Shown: positions 57,623 to 64,000 of the stretch, one piece after another
How the letters are laid out: each line of letters starts with the position of its first letter
Numbering within the stretch: position 1 is the first letter of the stretch
From: Sporosarcina ureae
GTDB lineage: Bacteria > Bacillota > Bacilli > Bacillales_A > Planococcaceae
Reading direction: 5' to 3'
Length of the DNA: 64,000 bases
Assembly (NCBI RefSeq): GCF_002082015.1
Contig: NZ_CP015109.1
Coordinates: 1,056,001 to 1,120,000 of the forward strand
Notes under the pieces: generated by a model
Told to the model about the DNA's origin: nothing
The model's input: only the letters and a program-made list of their open reading frames with translations
The model's database searches: none
Made by a program: the position numbers and the translations under genes

Positions 57623-60474
57623 CAGTGGATCTCCCCTTTTACTTTTGGTCCCATCTCAATTGTATGCGGTTCACTTAGCCATTTTGATTTCATTTCTGTA
57701 TGGCAAGTAAAATACAGAAATTGATGAGATGGCTGTAACTCAGTAAGTATTTCTATCATACGCGAAAGTCGCTCATTATCAAAGTGGACAAATGGGTCAT
57801 CCATTATAATAGGAAACGGTGCGCGCTCCACTAATTCATATGCCAACGCGAGTCGCAATGAAAGATAGGCTTGCTCTTTTGTAGCTTGACTGAGCTCATT
57901 GATCATGAACGATTGTCCTTCAGCAGTAACTGCCTCAAAATAACCTTCCGCTGTTAAACCGAGCGTCGCGTATCGGTTCCCCGTTAAACGGCCGAACCAA
58001 TTATTGGCCTGTATGAGAACAGCCGGTAATTGATGTTCTTTCCACTCACTCATCGTCTGGCGAATCGATTCACGGACAGCTTTGCGGATCGCCCATTGTT
58101 GCGTCATTTCTTCTAGCTCTGCTTTTCGAACCTCAAATAGCTGCTGAAGCTCACTATACGTTTGACTGGCACCCATTTGTGAAATTTCATGACCTACTTT
58201 GACTTGCTCGTCTACAAGTACCTCTACTTCTTGACGAATCATTTGTAAGCGGTTCGTCGTCTCGCTACGCTGTCGTTCAAGTTCCGGTATAGTCCATTCT
58301 TTCACTAATGGTTCCTTACTATATAAAGACAGCTGGACTTCTACTTCTTTCAGCTGTCGTTTCAGCAATTGTGAATCTTGATCTTGCTGATACGCTGTGT
58401 AAAATTGCTCTTTTTCTGATACGCCAACAACATCGAACAAATTTTGTATTTCTGTTGCTATCGTTTCCAACAACTCATGCGTTTCTTGTATTTGTTCTTG
58501 GATTTCAAGTACTCTTTGTTGTTTGCTTAGATGCTTTTCTTGCAAGCTATCCTGACGAAGTAACTCCTGGCGAATCCGTTCGAATAAATTTTCCTCCGCA
58601 ACAGGACCTAGCATATCTTCCACTTCTTGGGTCAGCGATTGCAATTGTTGCGTCGTCGTTTGCAGTCGTTGCTGCCATGTTCTCCGGTCTATTTCCGCAT
58701 CCTGGAACTCGCGCAGTAAACGGAAGCTTTCCTGAATATTGAATGTCAGATCGAACGGTTCATCTTGTACCAGTTCTTGCAACTTCTTTACTGCCTGTTG
58801 TTTCTGATCATGAAGTTGTTCCATTTCTTCTGCATAATTGTGCAGTTTACGATCCAGTCTTTCAATCTCCGTTAACACTCGCTGTTGATCGCGTTGCTGC
58901 TGATCATCACGTTCAGCCAATCTTTCGAGTTCTGCTGCTAACGCTTCATTATTTCGAATGAATGATTGCTGATCTGCTACAGATTCAGGTTGCTGTTTCC
59001 ATAACCAAGCACCGACCCCCACAACTACTAGTCCGAGGCCTGCAAACAACCATTGTTGCTGCAACATACTATATGCCCCGATTGCTAGTCCAATGAGCAA
59101 AATTAGTATCGGAACCATTTGATTCGATGCGTGCTGATCCGCCGCAGATACACTGAATTTAGCCTCCATAAGCTGACGTTGCAATTTGGGCAATTCTGCC
59201 AGTTTCGCTCGCTCAGATTCAGTCAATTGCAACCGGTCATTACGTTCTTTTTGTTGTTCCGCTATTTGGCGTTCACTTTCTGCTTCCGCCAATAGACGTT
59301 GCAATGCTTTTAATTGCTGATCTAGTTCTTTCTGTTCTTCAAGGATCGGTTCGAGTAAGCGTTCGCGTTGAATGGAGACATCTATTTGCCCTATGGACAA
59401 CTGTTGCTCCTCAGTTACTCCTAAACGATTGCTGAGCTGCTGTCGTTTCTTTTCAAGCAACCGAATTTCCTGTTCAGCAGAAAACCGCTCCGTACGTAAT
59501 CGATGCCATTCCGCTTCTTGTGCCACCCAGCGCTCTAACTGTTGCCGCTCATTTTCAGGTCGCAAATCAATTAATTCCGATTGCCACTTTTCCTGTTCTT
59601 TCTCTAAGCGGGTTTTCTTTAATTGCAATTCTGATTGTTTACTGGCTAGTTCTTCATAACGTTGGATTCCTGCTGCTGGGAATTCATCCGACATATGAGA
59701 AAGCTGTTCACGTATTTGATTGCGTTGTTGCTGCAACGGAACAATTTGCATGGCGATTCGTTGTTCTTCAGACTGCTTATACAGACGTTGCTCTTCCAAG
59801 CGTAATGCCGTCACTTGCTCGTCGAGTTCCGCCTTACGAATAGTCAGTGGTTCATATGACGATAGCTTCTGTTGCTCTTTTTGCATCGCTTGTTCAAGCT
59901 CACGTATTTCGGTCAATTTTTTATTCATCGGTGGTATTTTTCCGGTTTTCTTGAAAAGGGCCCCCATTTCCTTTTCCATTTTCTTTTCCACTTTCCAAAG
60001 TGTATCTAAACCGGTTGTTCCGGAAGCCAGTAACGTACGGCTTAAATCATTTTCATCCATTTTCTCAAGATCTTGTAACTGGAATAAAGAGAAAGAGAAA
60101 ATGGCCTCAAAAGCTTGTCGATCATACCCTCTCAATAACCTCTTCAATTCTTCTTCTTCCGCCATACGCCCGTCTTCAAAACGAATTAACACGTCACCTG
60201 AAGACTTTCCACGCACCCGTTCAATCATCCAATTACCGTATTCCTGATCCTCTATGTATAGACAGCCGCCATATTTACCGCCTGTTTTCGGCTCATAACG
60301 CAACACTTGTTGATTCTTTTGAGGAAAGCCAAATAAAATATGAAGGATGGCTTGCTGAATCGTCGTCTTACCTGCTTCATTCGGTCCATACAAAAGATTC
60401 ATACCAGGTCGCAAATCCATTTCCAAATTCTCATGCTGGCCGAATCCATAAAGAAGTATTCTACGAATTTTCAT
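57622..60474 (-). CDS. yhaN: YhaN, SbcC/Rad50-like ATPase
   Basis: A 950-residue SMC-like protein. It has an N-terminal P-loop [17 protein letters not shown] (about 28-45), a Q-loop region and long Gln/Glu/Arg-rich coiled coils (about 180-850). A hydrophobic segment near 450-490 ([35 protein letters not shown]) may insert into a membrane. The C-terminal signature [20 protein letters not shown] and Walker [15 protein letters not shown] complete the ATPase. It pairs with the nuclease YhaO as in Rad50/Mre11. Role in DNA end processing is inferred. Confidence 0.92.
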   Translation of the reverse strand: MKIRRILLYGFGQHENLEMDLRPGMNLLYGPNEAGKTTIQQAILHILFGFPQKNQQVLRYEPKTGGKYGGCLYIEDQEYGNWMIERVRGKSSGDVLIRFEDGRMAEEEELKRLLRGYDRQAFEAIFSFSLFQLQDLEKMDENDLSRTLLASGTTGLDTLWKVEKKMEKEMGALFKKTGKIPPMNKKLTEIRELEQAMQKEQQKLSSYEPLTIRKAELDEQVTALRLEEQRLYKQSEEQRIAMQIVPLQQQRNQIREQLSHMSDEFPAAGIQRYEELASKQSELQLKKTRLEKEQEKWQSELIDLRPENERQQLERWVAQEAEWHRLRTERFSAEQEIRLLEKKRQQLSNRLGVTEEQQLSIGQIDVSIQRERLLEPILEEQKELDQQLKALQRLLAEAESERQIAEQQKERNDRLQLTESERAKLAELPKLQRQLMEAKFSVSAADQHASNQMVPILILLIGLAIGAYSMLQQQWLFAGLGLVVVGVGAWLWKQQPESVADQQSFIRNNEALAAELERLAERDDQQQRDQQRVLTEIERLDRKLHNYAEEMEQLHDQKQQAVKKLQELVQDEPFDLTFNIQESFRLLREFQDAEIDRRTWQQRLQTTTQQLQSLTQEVEDMLGPVAEENLFERIRQELLRQDSLQEKHLSKQQRVLEIQEQIQETHELLETIATEIQNLFDVVGVSEKEQFYTAYQQDQDSQLLKRQLKEVEVQLSLYSKEPLVKEWTIPELERQRSETTNRLQMIRQEVEVLVDEQVKVGHEISQMGASQTYSELQQLFEVRKAELEEMTQQWAIRKAVRESIRQTMSEWKEHQLPAVLIQANNWFGRLTGNRYATLGLTAEGYFEAVTAEGQSFMINELSQATKEQAYLSLRLALAYELVERAPFPIIMDDPFVHFDNERLSRMIEILTELQPSHQFLYFTCHTEMKSKWLSEPHTIEMGPKVKGEIH

Positions 60475-60475
60475 T

Positions 60476-61678
60476 TTAGCCCTCCTTCAACATTTCATTC
60501 TCAAGCAATGCGGTTGCCTGCTGTTTCAAGCGCTCGAAATCCGCCGGTGTCAGTGCTTCTAAATAGCGACCAGCTTTATGGCTGTATACTTCTTTCACCA
60601 AGTCATTCCAGTCATCCGCTTCCCAAGTAGAAATAGTCTTTTCCACCGGTTCCAGTAATGAATTCGGGACTACTGAATAACTGATTTGCGGCCATTCAAT
60701 TGCTGAAATCCACACGAAAGGTTCCATAGCTTCATACTGTTCGCGCAAAATTTCAAGCCATTCTACTTCTGATCTATCCAAGTCTTTTGTAAGGCCTTCC
60801 GTATGTTCCATCACCAACTCCACGACGACACTACCCATTTCAGCTGTCAGTTGATCAATCGCTTCCTGACACGCAGAAATCCAGTCATCTGCGTATTCAA
60901 TTCCTTTGCACGAAACCGTCAATGTAGTAAATACAACATCGGATGTAGCTACAAATGTCATGGAAACATCAGTAGGCGTCAACGAGACGTCGTAAAAGCC
61001 TTTGAGACCTTGTTCATTGCGGTGCCTGCCTTGAATATTGCCCGGATATACAATTGGCGGTTCCTGTGATAATACTTGGCGTTTATGAATATGTCCAAGC
61101 GCCCAGTAACGATAGTGCTTTTCCTGTAATTCACTGACTGTAAACGGCGCATATACAGCATGCTCGGCATCTCCTGCCACACTTCCATGCAATAGACCAA
61201 TATGTATTCCTTCATTCGCTACAGGATATTGCCTTATCATTGGCTCTTTCACATGGCGTTGCGGGTAGCTGAAGCCGTGTAAATAAATCATTTCGTCTCG
61301 GATCATCAATTGCTTCTGCTCTACTTGCTCAGTAAACACATGTACATTTTCAGGCAATGAAACTCTAGTCCATCTACCTGCCAGGTGGTCATGGTTTCCA
61401 TACGATAAGTAGACTGGGATATTTACATTTTGAAGCTGTTGCATCCCTTGTTGGAAACGAATTTGCGCACGCAAGCTACGGTCTTCACCGTCATATAGGT
61501 CGCCAACAATAACAACGAAGTCCGGTCGTTCTTTAACTGCGTAGGCTATGAATCGGTCGAATGCGGCAAATATAGACTGCTGCAATCTGGCTAACTCGTC
61601 CGGACCAGCTGAGGCCATACCTTTAAAAGGGCTGTCCAAATGCAGATCGGCTGTATGTAAAAAACGTATAGATTCCAT
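60476..61678 (-). CDS. yhaO: YhaO, SbcD/Mre11-like nuclease
   Basis: About 400 residues starting MESIRFLHTADLHLDSPFKG. ATG 61678 has AGAGGTG about 6 nt upstream. Phosphoesterase motifs: DLHLDSP, VIVGDLYDG, SYGNHDHLAG and the His pair in ALGHIHKRQ. The Mre11-like enzyme processes DNA ends with YhaN, encoded 1 nt downstream. It starts the three-gene operon; hairpin element 4 lies upstream. Confidence 0.93.
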   Translation of the reverse strand: MESIRFLHTADLHLDSPFKGMASAGPDELARLQQSIFAAFDRFIAYAVKERPDFVVIVGDLYDGEDRSLRAQIRFQQGMQQLQNVNIPVYLSYGNHDHLAGRWTRVSLPENVHVFTEQVEQKQLMIRDEMIYLHGFSYPQRHVKEPMIRQYPVANEGIHIGLLHGSVAGDAEHAVYAPFTVSELQEKHYRYWALGHIHKRQVLSQEPPIVYPGNIQGRHRNEQGLKGFYDVSLTPTDVSMTFVATSDVVFTTLTVSCKGIEYADDWISACQEAIDQLTAEMGSVVVELVMEHTEGLTKDLDRSEVEWLEILREQYEAMEPFVWISAIEWPQISYSVVPNSLLEPVEKTISTWEADDWNDLVKEVYSHKAGRYLEALTPADFERLKQQATALLENEMLKEG

Positions 61679-61837
61679 AGCGTACACCTCTTCCACGAAT
61701 ACTAGTTCCTATTTTACCATATTCAATCAATTGAAGGAAAGGCGATTAAAACATAGCGCATAGCAATGAATAAGTTAAGACCATACAATAATTCATATAC
61801 TACCTACATTGAGTGATCCAAGCACTCGAACTAGTAA

Positions 61838-61918
61838 GATGGAAGCGGAAGTTGGGGGCGACTCCCGATGGCTCACCGCGAGCCCATGGGAAAGCGTCCC
61901 CCAACTGGAGCTTCCATC
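61838..61918. repeat. Large intergenic inverted-repeat element 4
   Basis: An 81-nt palindrome: GATGGAAGC / GCTTCCATC outer arms, GTTGGGGGCG / CGTCCCCCAAC-type middle arms, then GGCTC / GAGCC. It contains GGCGACTCCCG and GGGAAAGCGTCC, which also occur in element 1 (31836-31964). It lies between yhaO and the yhaP terminator. Confidence 0.75.
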
Positions 61919-61964
61919 CCTTCCCACTTACACCTGCTACTTATACTTGAACTTAAATCCACGC

Positions 61965-62006
61965 AAAAAAGAGTATCCCAAGAAGCACTGCGACTTCTCG
62001 GGACAC
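61965..62006 (-). terminator. Terminator after yhaP
   Basis: GTGTCCCGAGAAG / CTTCTTGGGATAC hairpin on minus with loop TCGCAGTG, followed by TCTTTTTT. Confidence 0.8.
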
Positions 62007-62019
62007 CCTCCACATAAAC

Positions 62020-63300
62020 CTATTCTTTTCCAAGCTGTATAGCCTTCTTCAAATCCTTCAGTGAACGTGATGGTCCATACATCAATACCCCGCCACGATA
62101 CACTTTGGCACCGAACCAACCAAGGATGAAGATGGTCACCACCATGATCCCTATGGAAAGCAATGGTTCCCACAAAGGCAAATCGAGCATACCAACCCGC
62201 AAGAACATGACAAGCGGGGCGAAGAATGGGATGAATGACGCAATCTTCAAGTAGCCCAACTCGGGATTCCCAAGCCCAGTTGCTGCGATTATGAAAGCTG
62301 CAACGATCAGTAACGACATCGGCATAATCATTTGCTGTACGTCTTCTGTACGGCTCACTAGCGATCCAAGCAAAGCTGCAAGTGTGGCATATAAGAAATA
62401 GCCGAGTAAGAAGAAGATCACAGCGTAAACAAGCGTACTTACTTCTAAGTTTTCTAGACTAAAAAACGCGGATAACTCGTTTTCCTCTCCAGTAGAAGAA
62501 AGTGTATAGGCTAAAAATCCTGACACTGCATAGACTAGTATTTGCACAATCCCAAGTGATCCAATTCCAAGTACTTTCGCAAACATATGCTTAACCGGTG
62601 AGACGCTCGAGATGAGTATTTCCATCACGCGTGATGACTTTTCTGTCGCTACTTCCGTCGCAATCATCGATGAGTAAATGATCACGGCAAAGTAAATAAC
62701 GAACATCAACACATACACCAAGATACGCGCCTGGTTTAGTTCCTCTTCTGACTTTGCTGATTCTGAAATATTATGTTTCTCAAACTGAATAGGTGCAAAC
62801 AACTCGGCAACTTGTTCACCGGATAAGGAGAGCTGTTCAGCTTTCACTTCAGTTTGGATATTCTGCAATGCTTCTTGTAAAGCAGAAGGCAAAAACTGAT
62901 CTACCAAACTACCCGTTGTATAAGACGCTTGGATCGTTTGTTCAGTATCAAAACTCAATTCCACAAACGCTTCAATTTCTTCTGACTTTACTTTCTCTAA
63001 TAGCTGATCTTGCGAGTCTTCCGCCTGTTCCAATAAAATTCCTTGTTCATTGCGCTGAAGTTGTTCATGCAATCGGTCAAACAATACTCCACTCTGATCC
63101 ACGACTACTACACGTTCATCTTCCTCACTGCCCATTATCTTACCGACCTTGTCAATAATGCTCGGTAAATTCGCAAATAGGAAAATCCCCGCTATCATAA
63201 TAAGCGTCGTAATGAAGAATGATTTCGTTTTAGCTTTGGTTAAGAAACTTTGTTTGAAAATAATCCAAAACTCACGCATGCTCTTCCCCCACTTTCGCAA
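62020..63300 (-). CDS. yhaP: ABC-2 type exporter permease (YhaP/NatB-like)
   Basis: A 426-residue protein. One helix near the N-terminus (SFFITTLIMIAGIFLFANLP) is followed by a large extracytoplasmic domain (about 60-215) and then six helices from about 225. Membrane stretches LVYVLMFVIYFAVIIYSSMI and LVYAVIFFLLGYFLYATLA are clear. This pattern is NatB-type (sodium/unknown-substrate efflux). Its start overlaps the yhaQ end by 29 nt. Substrate not known. ATG 63282 is an alternative start. Confidence 0.88.
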   Translation of the reverse strand: MRKWGKSMREFWIIFKQSFLTKAKTKSFFITTLIMIAGIFLFANLPSIIDKVGKIMGSEEDERVVVVDQSGVLFDRLHEQLQRNEQGILLEQAEDSQDQLLEKVKSEEIEAFVELSFDTEQTIQASYTTGSLVDQFLPSALQEALQNIQTEVKAEQLSLSGEQVAELFAPIQFEKHNISESAKSEEELNQARILVYVLMFVIYFAVIIYSSMIATEVATEKSSRVMEILISSVSPVKHMFAKVLGIGSLGIVQILVYAVSGFLAYTLSSTGEENELSAFFSLENLEVSTLVYAVIFFLLGYFLYATLAALLGSLVSRTEDVQQMIMPMSLLIVAAFIIAATGLGNPELGYLKIASFIPFFAPLVMFLRVGMLDLPLWEPLLSIGIMVVTIFILGWFGAKVYRGGVLMYGPSRSLKDLKKAIQLGKE

Positions 63301-64000
63301 TGAATATGTCTTGCAAAGATGGTTCTTCTATTTCAAAATGACGAATTGGTCCTTTTAGTAATGCCGTCTGCAACAACGTATGGGCCGCTTGTTCATCCTC
63401 TACTTGAAAGACTGCCCCTTCCAATGAATGATGAGCAGTGGTGACCCCTTCGATGCCTTCTAACTCTACTAAAGGGAAGTCCGCACGGATTCGAACATTC
63501 TGTTTGCCGAATGAACGTTTGACGTCACGCAACTTGCCACTGACCAATTGTTTACCATGATGAATAATACTCAGCTGTTCACATAACTCTTCTACATGAT
63601 CCATGCGGTGACTTGAGAATAGGATCGTCGCCCCACTATTACGGAAGTCCACAATCGCTTTCTTCAACATCTCCACATTAACTGGATCAAGTCCCGAGAA
63701 CGGCTCATCCAAGATTAGTAATTGCGGATCATGCAATAATGCAGCAATGACTTGTATTTTTTGCTGATTCCCTTTGGATAACTCTTCTACCTTTTTATTC
63801 GTATTTTGCGGGACTTCAAAACGATCCAACCAATGAAGTGCAGCACTTTTCGCTGCTGACTTTTTCATTCCACGCAGCTGTCCTAGAAAAATTAACTGAT
63901 CTAGCACTTTCATTTTTGGATAAAGACCTCGCTCTTCAGGTAAATAGCCAATGAGCGGACTCGTCTCATACGATATGGTGCGTCCATTCCATGATATATT
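63272..64000 (-). CDS. yhaQ: ABC exporter ATPase (YhaQ/NatA-like), 5' end beyond right edge
   Basis: The frame is open to the right edge (243 codons visible), so the apparent ATG at 63913 is internal. Present: QQ/EER loop-like LPEERGLYPKMKVLDQ, signature LSKGNQQKIQVI and Walker B LLILDEPFSGLDPVNVEML. The Walker A site lies outside the window. The C-terminal extension after about 63500 is typical for NatA-type ATPases. It energises the permease encoded downstream. Confidence 0.9.
   Translation of the reverse strand, partial: NISWNGRTISYETSPLIGYLPEERGLYPKMKVLDQLIFLGQLRGMKKSAAKSAALHWLDRFEVPQNTNKKVEELSKGNQQKIQVIAALLHDPQLLILDEPFSGLDPVNVEMLKKAIVDFRNSGATILFSSHRMDHVEELCEQLSIIHHGKQLVSGKLRDVKRSFGKQNVRIRADFPLVELEGIEGVTTAHHSLEGAVFQVEDEQAAHTLLQTALLKGPIRHFEIEEPSLQDIFIAKVGEEHA

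Overview
The window is a Gram-positive, endospore-forming chromosome segment, most likely a Planococcaceae member close to Sporosarcina. This genus-level call is an inference. It rests on the gene order (secG-est-rnr-smpB-ssrA; cggR-gap-pgk-tpiA-gpmI-eno; hprK-lgt-yvoD-ppaX; rapZ-yvcK-whiA-crh; hit-ecsAB and yhaMNO), the AGGAGG-type ribosome sites, the germination and sporulation genes, and the moderate GC.

Left accessory region (1-9765). A BREX phage-defence operon runs off the left edge: a small upstream gene, brxA, brxB and the first 442 codons of brxC, all on minus. It abuts a diverged 3' fragment of tmRNA (2959-3122). The complete ssrA is at 9765-10123. The 6.8 kb between the two tmRNA 3' ends looks like a decayed ssrA-integrated island. 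It carries a DegV protein, a three-gene GerA-type germinant receptor, a Fic gene cut off by a transposase fragment, and a small toxin-antitoxin pair bracketed by two near-identical hairpins. No integrase is visible.

Core region (9765-31750). It starts with ssrA/smpB/rnr/est/secG, followed by the glycolytic operon under a CggR operator with a cre-like site. Next are a glutaredoxin-like gene, a lemA/TPM pair, a manganese ABC transporter (mntBCA) with three MntR-like boxes and two promoters, an ectoine/hydroxyectoine uptake operon (ehuBCDA), tRNA-Arg(CCG) and clpP with a CtsR box.

Right core region (32071-64000). The crh-whiA-yvcK-rapZ-nudix set, trxB, a TPR protein and the yvoF-ppaX-yvoD-lgt-hprK operon lie first. 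Then come a lone amidase, a YvlB-like protein, uvrBA with a LexA-like box, an IDEAL protein, ecsAB/hit, a YtxH protein, hpr (scoC), a tiny YjcZ-type sporulation gene, prsA, yhaMNO and the yhaPQ exporter, whose ATPase runs off the right edge.

The most unusual structures are two intergenic arrays (21765-22635 and 43279-43756) of a GAGCG-centred unit repeated at an exact 21-nt pitch. The units are grouped in blocks of seven or eight, separated by conserved spacers. In-frame stops argue against coding. A 21-bp pitch equals two helical turns, so DNA-level function is possible. A second set of intergenic structures consists of large inverted-repeat elements at 31836, 56160, 56370 and 61838.
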